Shown here: positions 35,994 through 44,223 of the stretch, piece after piece
Numbering within the stretch: position 1 is the first letter of the stretch
How the letters are laid out: every line of letters begins with the position of its first letter
Assembly: GCA_937905825.1 (NCBI GenBank)
Contig: CALCXM010000011.1
Location: 59,280-123,279, forward strand
From: an uncultured bacterium
GTDB taxonomy: Bacteria; Planctomycetota; UBA1135; GCA-002686595
Length of the DNA stretch: 64,000 nt
Reading direction: 5' to 3'
The notes under the pieces: model-generated
The model's database searches: none
The model's input: the letters and a program-made list of their open reading frames with translations, nothing else
What the model was told of the DNA's origin: nothing
Position numbers and translations under genes: made by a program

Positions 35994-38285
35994 ATGCTTC
36001 GACGGCGCGCGGAACTCTTGTCGGTGCTGTTGATCGCCGTCGCCGTGCTCACGCGTTTTGGTGCGCACCTGTCCATGGACAGCGCCATCATCGAGCACGA
36101 TTGGTACACCATGCATGGCATCGATGCCGTGCACGTGCAACAGGCCTTCCAAGAGGGAAAATGGATGCCGAGCTGGTCCCCATCCGTTTTGGGGGGATCG
36201 CCGCTTTGGGGCGTTTCGACCAAACCCTTTAGCTACCCGCCGTTTCTCCTGGCGGTTTGGACCTTGGGCGCCTACGCGGCCATGAACGTGCTCCTGCTCT
36301 TGCACGTTTTCCTGGGAGCAGTTGGCAGCTTGCTGCTTGCGAAGCGCCTGAACCTCAAGGGACTCGCGCCGCTCTTTTGCGGACTGTTGTTCGTGCTCGC
36401 GCGCTTTCCAAGTTCCGGGTTCCAGGCCACTCCCTACGGCTTTGGCTACGCGATCACTTGGTGGCCGTTCTTCTTGATCGCCCTGCTGGACCTATTGGAA
36501 GACCGAGGAACCGTTTCCGCGAGCTTGCGTTTGGCCCTCTTCGCCGCGCTTCCCTGGCACGCAGGAGGCCAGCCCTCCCTTTACTGGCTCGCCTGCTTCT
36601 CCGTTGTCTTTGCGCTCCTGATTCTCAAGGGATGTTGGAGTCAGGTGCACGTTGGAAAATTGGCCGGAGGAGGCTTGCTGGTGCTGCTCGCTTTCCTCGG
36701 GCTGATCGCCGTCAAGCTCCTGCCCGAGGTGGCTTGGCTCGACAGTTCCGGCCGGGGAATCCCCTTGGGCATGGAATTGTCCCGGGACTCAGCCTTGGAG
36801 GAGGAGCTCTTGCGCAATGGCAGCTTTGGCCGGCTCCACAACTTGGGGCTCGTGCTCACTCAACAGTACGCGGGAGCTGGGGGATGGGTCTTGACTCTGG
36901 GCAGCCTGCTCGCCTTGGCGCGCGTCAATCGCAGTCGAACCCTCTGGGCCACGGCCGCGGCGACGCTGTTCGTCTTCGCCCTGGCTTCCGGTGCCTTGCA
37001 CGAGTTGGCGTATGAGTGGCTTCCAGGGTACGACCGCATGCGCAGGCACAGTCGATTCGTGCACATGGTCGGTTTCGGTTGGATCCTGCTTGCGGCGCAT
37101 GGTTTGCAATTCCAACTGAAGAGCCTGCGCGCGTGGACGGGGGCGACCTGCTTGGTGCTGCTTGTCTTTGCCGACACGTCCCAGTTGCCCGGCATTGGCA
37201 GTCGACCCGAGCCCGCGCTTCGATCGAGCACGGAACAAAGAGAGTTGTACGGACAGATGATCGCACCCGCACGGCAAGACCCGCGCATCGGGCGCCTGCA
37301 ACAAGCTCACCGGGCGCAATCAAGCTGGGCCGAGTGGCACCTGGAAGGCTCCGGCGGCGCCCTCGGGGGGCCCAATAGCGGCAACCCGCTCTACCACCAG
37401 TTTCTGCCCGAGCACTTGAACTCACAGGTCCTTCAAGCGGAACACTCGGGCGCCCTGGACGTCATGAACGTTCGTTACTTGATCTCGGCTGAGCCGATTG
37501 TCGGTGAGGGGCTGCAGCTTGTGAGCCGACCAGGAGCGCTGCCGCCGACGACGTACCAGCGCCTGCGGGAACTCGATCTGCAACCCCTCTTCGTCTACAA
37601 CCGAGAGACCGCGCGCGCGCGTGTCTGCACGGTCAGCTCCCCTGTTCTGTTGGTCGGGGAGGAGACGCTGCGCCGTGAACACATTCTGAGCGCGCTGCAA
37701 TCGAAGAGTCATCGGGCCCAAAGCCAAGTGTTCGTGGAGTGTCCGACAACCGACATCGACGCGCTCGCAACCGATTGGGCCGAAGACTTCCCGAAGATCC
37801 TTTTCGTCGGCAGCGGTCCGCAAGACGAGCACTTGATCGATTGGGCCAAGCGCGCGTCGGCGGGCGAGCTGCGAGCGGACAAGCGCGGCACACTTTGGCT
37901 GGCGCAGGATCAGAGTCCGACCCAAGTCACCTGCGTGGAGGATTCCCGTCACTCCAAGGACATGCACAGCATCCAAGTGAACGTGCAGGATCTCAACGCA
38001 CGTCTGTTGCTGCTCTCGGAACGCACCACACTGGATCCGGGTTGGGCTGCCACGATCGATGGGGTTCCGGCCAACATGCTGCGGGCGGACGGTTTGGTCA
38101 CGATGCTTCGGCTTCCCGCAGGTGCCCGAATCGTCCGATTGCAGTACACTGCTCCAGGACGATCGATTGGATTGTGGATCAGCTGCATCACCTCTCTCTT
38201 GATCGCCATGGCCGCCTTTCAGTTGCGGTCCTTGCAAAGCAGGCGAGCAGCGTTGGACAGCGGGGAACTGGATTGCACGGTTTGA
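35994..38285 (+). CDS. Multi-pass membrane protein, YfhO/GT-C-like
   Basis: The ATG at 35994 follows GGAGC eight bases upstream; longer frames overlap the ankyrin gene. The 763-residue protein has about eleven membrane helices in residues 5-390, starting RAELLSVLLIAVAVLTRFG. A large first loop contains EHDWYTMHGIDAVHVQQAFQEGKWMPSWSP, which resembles the catalytic acidic loop of YfhO/GT-C-type glycosyltransferases (donor lipid-linked sugar, transfer outside the membrane). The C-terminal 350 residues are extracytoplasmic and end with one more helix. It lies between the heme/toroid/ankyrin gene and a large toroid gene whose start overlaps its stop, indicating coordinated expression. Likely glycosylates a lipid or surface polymer; enzymatic activity unproven. 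Confidence 0.8.
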   Translation: MLRRRAELLSVLLIAVAVLTRFGAHLSMDSAIIEHDWYTMHGIDAVHVQQAFQEGKWMPSWSPSVLGGSPLWGVSTKPFSYPPFLLAVWTLGAYAAMNVLLLLHVFLGAVGSLLLAKRLNLKGLAPLFCGLLFVLARFPSSGFQATPYGFGYAITWWPFFLIALLDLLEDRGTVSASLRLALFAALPWHAGGQPSLYWLACFSVVFALLILKGCWSQVHVGKLAGGGLLVLLAFLGLIAVKLLPEVAWLDSSGRGIPLGMELSRDSALEEELLRNGSFGRLHNLGLVLTQQYAGAGGWVLTLGSLLALARVNRSRTLWATAAATLFVFALASGALHELAYEWLPGYDRMRRHSRFVHMVGFGWILLAAHGLQFQLKSLRAWTGATCLVLLVFADTSQLPGIGSRPEPALRSSTEQRELYGQMIAPARQDPRIGRLQQAHRAQSSWAEWHLEGSGGALGGPNSGNPLYHQFLPEHLNSQVLQAEHSGALDVMNVRYLISAEPIVGEGLQLVSRPGALPPTTYQRLRELDLQPLFVYNRETARARVCTVSSPVLLVGEETLRREHILSALQSKSHRAQSQVFVECPTTDIDALATDWAEDFPKILFVGSGPQDEHLIDWAKRASAGELRADKRGTLWLAQDQSPTQVTCVEDSRHSKDMHSIQVNVQDLNARLLLLSERTTLDPGWAATIDGVPANMLRADGLVTMLRLPAGARIVRLQYTAPGRSIGLWISCITSLLIAMAAFQLRSLQSRRAALDSGELDCTV

Positions 38286-41200
38286 TTCTCAAGTGCTTCG
38301 GCATGCTTCTGTGCAGCGCCCACCTGCAAGGGAGTGGGCGACCGGAAGGGCCCCTGTACTTCGACATGGGCACGGCCCACAGTCCGCTCGCCGAGAATCA
38401 CGTTCGCGTGCTCGGGGAAAACAGCTACGACAGCCAGCGCGGCTGGGGGTTCGAAGGGCGAGCGCCCAGCTCTTTCCTGCTCGAAGAAACTCAGGAACAG
38501 CGCAAGGACGGTCGCTACACGCGGATGGAAAACTTCCGTCTGCTAGCCAACAACCTCAATCGAGATGGGGTGCGCGGGGAGCAGGTGATCTTTCGAGTTG
38601 ACGTCGCTCCCGGCACCTACCGACTGACGGTGACCCTCGGTGACCTGCTCACCTCCATGGGATCCGTTCGTTTGTTTGCGAACGACAAGCTCATTCAAGA
38701 GAACATCGCGTTCCAACACGCTGCCAACCGAGCGCTCTCCGGCTCTGGCAAAGCTCCTGGGAACGGTCGCGGTTGCTATGGCATGTACGACCGCCTGCGC
38801 TTTTTGGTGGAGGCACCAGAAGGTGTGATTCGGTTGCGCTTGGATGGAGATCAAAGCGACTACGACCGTCTGCTCAAACGGGAAACCGAGGGCCCCCGGC
38901 TGCGCTCCTGGATCAACGGGCGCGAGATGGATCACGACACGCCCCCCTACCGCAACATCGGGGAGCCCTTCCAAGACGTTCCCTTGCTCGGGGTAGAAAT
39001 CGCGCCAGCTACCCCGGCGCCGGTTGAAATGCTTGCGCGAGCTGAACTCAGTTACCCGGGTCAAGACAACGGAGTGCGCAGGGCCGTGTCTGCCTTCAAC
39101 GCCGGAGACTTTGCGGCCGCAAAACGAGCGCTCACCAAGGGCACGGGCCCGGACTCCCTCGCTCGTGGGTTGTGTTTCATGTGGCTTGCGGGCTGGCTCG
39201 CGAACGCCGACGATCCGGAGCTAGTGACCCTCGCAGCAGCCGAGATTCACCGAGCGCTCTTGCAAGACGGAGACAACACATGGGCACGCTCAGCGCGCGA
39301 AGAGTGCGCGCTCTACCTGCGAGCCCTGCGCATGCACTTGACTCGCAGCGCGGCGGGCAAGGATCACTTCACGGAGAACCAAAAGGCCCATCACTTCTTC
39401 GGTTTGATTCAACGGGACAGCCCGCTCTACTGGCGCGCACGCTTGCACGGCGCACGCTGCGCCATGCAGCTCGATCCGCACCGTTGGGTGAGCTCTGGGC
39501 AAGTGGGCCTGCAATGGTTCGAGGAGATCAAGCAGGTCTTCCCGAACGATCCCTACGCCGTCTACTTCACCACCGACCAACACGATTCACGCACGGGTCC
39601 CTGGGAGCTGCCAAATGTCTCGGCCCTCTATCAAGATCGCGATCCCGAATGGGCCAAGAGTCTGCACAGCACCTACAACCATCTCTTGAGCCTTTCCGAG
39701 TGGTGGGTGAAGAATCGCCAAAGAGCGGATGGTTCCTTTGGCGGAGGCATGGATGACGACGTCGAACTTGTGCGCCTGTTCGGCTACTACGGCCTGATCT
39801 CGGAAGGTTCCGCCCCCGAGCTCTTGGAAGCCACCGCGCGACTTGTGCGGACTCTCTACGAGCCGAACGGAAGCATCGATCCGGAGTCCGGCTATCCCTG
39901 GGTCATCGGAGACTCCGAGCACACGGCGGAGCTAACCGGCAACACGCTTCCGCTGATGATGCTGCTCGACTATGGCAATCCCCTTTGGATCGAGCGCGGC
40001 ATGCAGGTGGGTAAGCTCTTCCGGGACGTGTGGAGTGCGAAGACGCTAAGCGGACACAGGCACTTCCGTTCCAACTTCATCGGAGGCTTAGGCGTAGGCA
40101 GCGGCTTGAGCGCAAATGACTCGATCATCAACCGTCGCTGCTTGTTCCCGGCGGAACGAGTGCTCTGGTACAACGGTCACCCGGCCCTTAAGACTCTGAT
40201 CGTCGAGTGGGCCGAGGCCTGGCTCGAGGACTCCTCGCGCACGGACAAGGGCAAGCCCAAGGGATTCTTGCCCAGCAACATCGCCTTTGAAACCGAGGAG
40301 ATGAACGGAATCGACGCGCCGAGCTGGTACCTGGGATTCGATTCCAAGCACGGCGGTTCAGTCAATTACGACTTCGGCAGCTATTACGGCTACCACGTGG
40401 GCCTGATGGACTTAGCCTACGATCTAACCGGCGCTGCCAAGTTCCTGGAACCAGCGCGACTGGGTGCCGCCTACTACGAGTCGATTCCGAACGTCGAAGC
40501 GAGCTGGAACGCACCCCACGGCTCCCCAGCCAAGATCAAGTACGCATTGATCTCCGCCTACAAACGCTGGAAGGCTCACACCGGGGAAGCCGTCGAACTC
40601 GATCTTGCAGATCAACCCCTGCCCAAGAGTTATGAAGAACTCGAACGGGAGTACGAGCCCATCCTACGTGCCTTGATTCGCTCGTGGCCCGTGTTGACCA
40701 GTGAAGCGTCCGCCACGGACCGCATCCAATTCGAAGGAATGCCGCGCACCTTCCGACACTACACCGGCGGAGCTGCCGCAGGCGATGGGGAACTCGATGT
40801 GCTCGCCACCTACGGCGGAGTGGGACGCGACTTCGCCGCGACGATCACAAAGGCGAATGGCAAGACCCTCGATCTCTCCATGTACGTCTTCCGGGAGGGC
40901 CAGCAAAAGGTCGACTTGCGTCCTTGGGCTTTGGAGTTGGGCGCGACCTACCACGTCGACGTCTCCCCCGACGTGGATCTCGATCTCGTAGGCGACGAGC
41001 CAGGAATCACGTTCGAGTTCGAGGCCACACACCGGGGTCAATCCATCCAGCTCCCCATCATGGGCAGGCAAACCCAGCTCGTGCGCATCCGCCAGATTCG
41101 CCGTGGATCCCCCGTCCCGCCTTTGGCGGACTTAGGACTATCGGAGATCGACCTGCAGTACAACCAGAAGTTCGCCACCCTGACCATTCGCGTGCACAAC

Positions 41201-41485
41201 ACCGGAACCGCTTCTGCTGAAAAGGTGGACGTCCTGGTTTATCGCGGGGAAGCGGCCCGTGGGGAGCCACTCGCTCGGCTTCATCTGCCTCACATTGGAT
41301 GGCCCATGTTGTTGGACCCACAAACGGTCAAGTTGGGATTTCGCTACAGGCCGGGGGGCTCGCAAGAAACATTCACTGTCGTCATCGACCCCCTGGACCA
41401 GGTGCGCGAAATCACGGAGAGCAACAATCGTCTGACCAAGACACTGCAGTTTGATAGCGGAACCGGGGAGGGTCGCGAGCGCTGA
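38282..41485 (+). CDS. Large secreted toroid protein with CARDB domain
   Basis: The likely start is TTG at 38282, overlapping the previous stop (TTGA); it gives LILKCFGMLLCSAHLQG, a short signal peptide. ATG 38303 is the alternative. About 1067 residues. The N-terminal 25-150 (GPLYFDMGTAHSPLAENHVRV, ENFRLLANNLNRDG, VIFRVDVAPGTYRLTVTLGD) look like the galactose-binding-like domain found at the front of GDSL or rhamnogalacturonan-type enzymes. Residues 250-820 are helical and resemble an alpha/alpha-toroid as in polysaccharide lyases and glycoside hydrolases (EWWVKNRQRADGSFGGGMDDD, GLMDLAYDLTGAAKFLEPA). Residues 960-1060 form a CARDB-like Ig domain (LTIRVHNTGTASAEKVDVLVY...VREITESNNRLTKTLQF). 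Catalytic residues could not be named; a surface-glycan-degrading or binding role is inferred. Confidence 0.8.
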   Translation: MILKCFGMLLCSAHLQGSGRPEGPLYFDMGTAHSPLAENHVRVLGENSYDSQRGWGFEGRAPSSFLLEETQEQRKDGRYTRMENFRLLANNLNRDGVRGEQVIFRVDVAPGTYRLTVTLGDLLTSMGSVRLFANDKLIQENIAFQHAANRALSGSGKAPGNGRGCYGMYDRLRFLVEAPEGVIRLRLDGDQSDYDRLLKRETEGPRLRSWINGREMDHDTPPYRNIGEPFQDVPLLGVEIAPATPAPVEMLARAELSYPGQDNGVRRAVSAFNAGDFAAAKRALTKGTGPDSLARGLCFMWLAGWLANADDPELVTLAAAEIHRALLQDGDNTWARSAREECALYLRALRMHLTRSAAGKDHFTENQKAHHFFGLIQRDSPLYWRARLHGARCAMQLDPHRWVSSGQVGLQWFEEIKQVFPNDPYAVYFTTDQHDSRTGPWELPNVSALYQDRDPEWAKSLHSTYNHLLSLSEWWVKNRQRADGSFGGGMDDDVELVRLFGYYGLISEGSAPELLEATARLVRTLYEPNGSIDPESGYPWVIGDSEHTAELTGNTLPLMMLLDYGNPLWIERGMQVGKLFRDVWSAKTLSGHRHFRSNFIGGLGVGSGLSANDSIINRRCLFPAERVLWYNGHPALKTLIVEWAEAWLEDSSRTDKGKPKGFLPSNIAFETEEMNGIDAPSWYLGFDSKHGGSVNYDFGSYYGYHVGLMDLAYDLTGAAKFLEPARLGAAYYESIPNVEASWNAPHGSPAKIKYALISAYKRWKAHTGEAVELDLADQPLPKSYEELEREYEPILRALIRSWPVLTSEASATDRIQFEGMPRTFRHYTGGAAAGDGELDVLATYGGVGRDFAATITKANGKTLDLSMYVFREGQQKVDLRPWALELGATYHVDVSPDVDLDLVGDEPGITFEFEATHRGQSIQLPIMGRQTQLVRIRQIRRGSPVPPLADLGLSEIDLQYNQKFATLTIRVHNTGTASAEKVDVLVYRGEAARGEPLARLHLPHIGWPMLLDPQTVKLGFRYRPGGSQETFTVVIDPLDQVREITESNNRLTKTLQFDSGTGEGRER

Positions 41486-43053
41486 TGAAGTCAATCCTCT
41501 GTTGCGCTGGAGAACCCAGGCCACGACAGCGGCTGCTCGTCGGGCTCGCACTCGTGCTGCTCGCTGCCTGTTCGGATCCTCTCCCCGCAAGCTCGGGAAG
41601 CACGGCCCCCAAGAACCTGATTTTGATCGCCCTCGACACCCTGCGACCAGATCATCTGGGTTGCTATGGCTACGGGGAAAACACGAGCCCGAACATCGAT
41701 GCCTTTGCTCGGGAGGCCTTCATCTTTCAAGGTGCCCAAAGCGCGGCCCCGTGGACGGCCCCCTCGATGGTCAGCCTGCTGACTTCGCTCTACCCGGACG
41801 TGCACCAGGTCACGCGCTTCCCGCGATCCTTGCGTTTGAGCGACGGCATCGAAACCCTTGCGGAACGTCTGCAAGCCAACGGATTCGACACGGCGGCGTT
41901 TACGGAAGGGGGCTACCTCGCAAGTGCAATCGGCCTCGACCAAGGCTTTGACCTCTATCGCGACCAACCCGCCGAAAAGCCGGGCAGCGCAAACAGCGCG
42001 ACCAATCCGGCCCGTCTAGAAAAGGGCATCGGTCGCTTCATCGCTTGGTTGAAGCAGCGCGACGCGAGCACGCCCTTCTTCGGCTTCTTCCAAACCTACG
42101 AACCTCACCATCCACTCGTCGCTCCGGAAGAGTACATCCGCATGTTCGCGCCGCAGTACAACCAAGCAGCGGAGCATGGCCGGCTCTCGCAGATCATTGC
42201 GAATTGGGGAATGGGCAAGGCCTTCGACGTTTCAGAGGCTGAACTGATTCAGCGCCACATCCCCCACTGCAAACTCGCTGGGCTTGGCAAGGTCGAGCGC
42301 TTGCCTGAATTCGTCGCCCATGGAATAGCCATCGAGCGCCCCATGCGCGAGCCGGACCTCGCCCCCGGTTCCACCTTTTCCAAGTGGTTGAATGCGATCT
42401 ACGACGCCGAGATTCGGTACATGGATGATCAACTAGGTCATCTCTTCGAGCACCTCAAACGCTCGGGACAACTCGACGACACGTTGATCTTGATCATCAG
42501 CGACCACGGGGAAGGATTGGGCGATCACGACGAGATTGGCCATGGGCGCGGGCTGTTTAGCGAGATCTTGGATGTGGCCTTCGTGCTTCGAGTCCCCGGG
42601 CGACAAGGGCCCTTTGTTCCCGGAGCAGGCGTCGCGCGAACGATTGATGTGTTGCCGACCGTGCTAGAACTGCTCGACATCGCGCCGGGTGCCGGCCCCA
42701 TCCAAGGCCGGAGCTTGGTGCCCATGCTAACGGGGAAAGCCCTGCCCGAAGTTCCTTCCTTCAGCCACGCCCTAACCACTGACGCCCAGCAGCACTCCGT
42801 GCGTTTGGGCAAGTGGCGCTTGATCGTGGATGAGCGCGCGCAGCCGGTTGGACTGTTCGACCTCGATCAGGACCCGGGTGAACTGACCGATCTTTCCGTT
42901 CAGGAAGCTGCGGTCTGCGAGCAACTGCTTGGGCTCCTGCGCGCCCAGCGGGAGCAGGACGCTGCCCTCCGCAAACAACTCGACGCTGCCCCCGTGGAAC
43001 GTGACGCAAACATGGAACGCTTGCGCGAGCTGGGCTACGTCGGGGACGAGTGA
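41485..43053 (+). CDS. Sulfatase/alkaline-phosphatase superfamily lipoprotein, Thr nucleophile
   Basis: Overlaps the toroid gene by one base (TGATG), so translation is coupled. Lipoprotein signal with Cys29 (GLALVLLAAC). The superfamily metal site is present: LIALDTLRPDHLGCYGYGE (Asp51) and ISDHGEGLGDHDEIGHG near residue 340. The position of the formylglycine-forming cysteine is Thr91 in APWTAPSM, not CxPxR. The protein therefore cannot be a standard formylglycine sulfatase; it may use threonine as nucleophile, as phosphoglycerol or phosphoethanolamine transferases of this superfamily do. Length 522 residues; it ends LRELGYVGDE, a tail shared with the homologue at 59112. Likely periplasmic, possibly transferring or removing a phospho-group on a glycan made by the neighbouring membrane protein. 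Confidence 0.88.
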   Translation: MKSILCCAGEPRPRQRLLVGLALVLLAACSDPLPASSGSTAPKNLILIALDTLRPDHLGCYGYGENTSPNIDAFAREAFIFQGAQSAAPWTAPSMVSLLTSLYPDVHQVTRFPRSLRLSDGIETLAERLQANGFDTAAFTEGGYLASAIGLDQGFDLYRDQPAEKPGSANSATNPARLEKGIGRFIAWLKQRDASTPFFGFFQTYEPHHPLVAPEEYIRMFAPQYNQAAEHGRLSQIIANWGMGKAFDVSEAELIQRHIPHCKLAGLGKVERLPEFVAHGIAIERPMREPDLAPGSTFSKWLNAIYDAEIRYMDDQLGHLFEHLKRSGQLDDTLILIISDHGEGLGDHDEIGHGRGLFSEILDVAFVLRVPGRQGPFVPGAGVARTIDVLPTVLELLDIAPGAGPIQGRSLVPMLTGKALPEVPSFSHALTTDAQQHSVRLGKWRLIVDERAQPVGLFDLDQDPGELTDLSVQEAAVCEQLLGLLRAQREQDAALRKQLDAAPVERDANMERLRELGYVGDE

Positions 43054-43113
43054 CGGGATCCTGAGGCGCGTGTCTGGCGGTTGCTCTCCAACAGGCCGGT
43101 GGGCGGCGCCGTA

Positions 43114-43947
43114 CTAGTAGACGCGCGCGCGGGCTTGCACGAAGGAGTAGAGGAACACCGCGTTGGGGTCGTGGGCCACGTGATCGAGTTCGGTGCGCAT
43201 GCCTTCGACGGTTTCTTCGGAGACCTTGCCGGCCTCGAGTAGGCCGGGGGCGCCGCTCAGCAGAAGCTCCGACCAGAAGGCCAGGAACTCAGCTCGTTGG
43301 CCGGGGGTGCGGTTGTCCAAGTGGATGTTGCGCACCTTGGTGGTGATGTCCTTGTAGCCCACAGCCAACAACAGGTTTCCGAGCTTGGCCCCCACAAAGG
43401 GGTCTCCACCGAGTTCGAGTTGGTGATCGTTGAACGCCAACCAGTAGGCCATCGTGTGGGCACTGTAGGGATCCACGAAGAACGACATGTTCTGCACTTC
43501 GGTGATCACAATCTGGGAGCCAGGCCGCAGCACACGGCGCACTTCGGAGAGCACGGTCGCCGGATCCGCCACGTGCTCGAGCACCCAGCACAGAAAGGCA
43601 GCGTCGAAGCGGTCGACTCCGGATCCCAGGCGCGACGCGTCCCCGAGCGAAAGCTCGTAGCGACCCTCCGCCCAGGACAGCTTGCCCAGGTTCTCTTTGG
43701 CGCGCTCGAGGTTCTCCTCGGACTGATCGATTCCCGTCACGTGCAATTCAGGGAAGTGCCGCAGCAGAATCTCCGTCTGGGCGCCGACGCCTACGCCGAC
43801 CTCCAAAAGGTTTCGGCAATTCCAAAAGGGCAAGCGATCGTGAATGCGGTGCTCCAAGAAGCGCGCCTGCCGATGCAACCGATCTTGCTCTTCCCGCGTG
43901 AAACCGTGGACGTAGCCCTTTGTCTGTTTCTGATTCTGTTCCGACAT
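43114..43947 (-). CDS. Class I SAM-dependent methyltransferase
   Basis: 277 residues. The SAM-binding site is clear: NLLEVGVGVGAQTEILLRHFP (motif I), HVTGIDQSEENLERAKENL (acidic end of strand two), FDAAFLCWVLEHVADPATVLSEVRRVLRPGSQIVITEV (motifs II-III). It resembles the UbiE/Methyltransf_11 type of enzymes acting on small molecules or lipids. The start ATG at 43947 fits; upstream is a palindromic repeat 40 bases away. The gene is convergent with the sulfatase-like lipoprotein gene and is not obviously part of its operon. Substrate unknown. Confidence 0.92.
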   Translation of the reverse strand: MSEQNQKQTKGYVHGFTREEQDRLHRQARFLEHRIHDRLPFWNCRNLLEVGVGVGAQTEILLRHFPELHVTGIDQSEENLERAKENLGKLSWAEGRYELSLGDASRLGSGVDRFDAAFLCWVLEHVADPATVLSEVRRVLRPGSQIVITEVQNMSFFVDPYSAHTMAYWLAFNDHQLELGGDPFVGAKLGNLLLAVGYKDITTKVRNIHLDNRTPGQRAEFLAFWSELLLSGAPGLLEAGKVSEETVEGMRTELDHVAHDPNAVFLYSFVQARARVY

Positions 43948-43987
43948 GCGGGGGATTGTAGTCGGAAGCAGACGGGCGCCGAGGGAT

Positions 43988-44189
43988 CTAGCCCGCTCTA
44001 TTCATGAGTCAATTCGCCAACAGCCCCAAACCACTCGGCTTCGCCTCGTTCTCGCTCTCTGACGGCACTTTGCAAATCCTGGCGTCCTCGACGACCAACA
44101 AGGTCGCCTGTGGGGCCAGGCTTCGCAAAGCACCGCCAGAGAGCGAGTTGGGACTATTGGCAAATCGACTCATGAATAGAGCGGGCTAG
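43988..44189. repeat. CTAG-ended palindromic repeat, copy 3 (complete, 202 bases)
   Basis: The fullest copy. Both ends read CTAGCCCGCTCTATTCATGA inwards (right end as reverse complement), followed by GTC, then ATTCGCC or ATTTGCC, then AA. The similarity continues with CTCGCTCTCTG and a CTTTGC block on both arms, so most of the element is one imperfect palindrome; the left arm carries an extra 20 bases or so. No transposase gene. Probably a MITE-like non-autonomous element with CTAG as the target-site duplication. Confidence 0.85.
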
Positions 44190-44223
44190 GGTTTTTCTCC
44201 AGATCCAGGCTTCGACACCGGAT

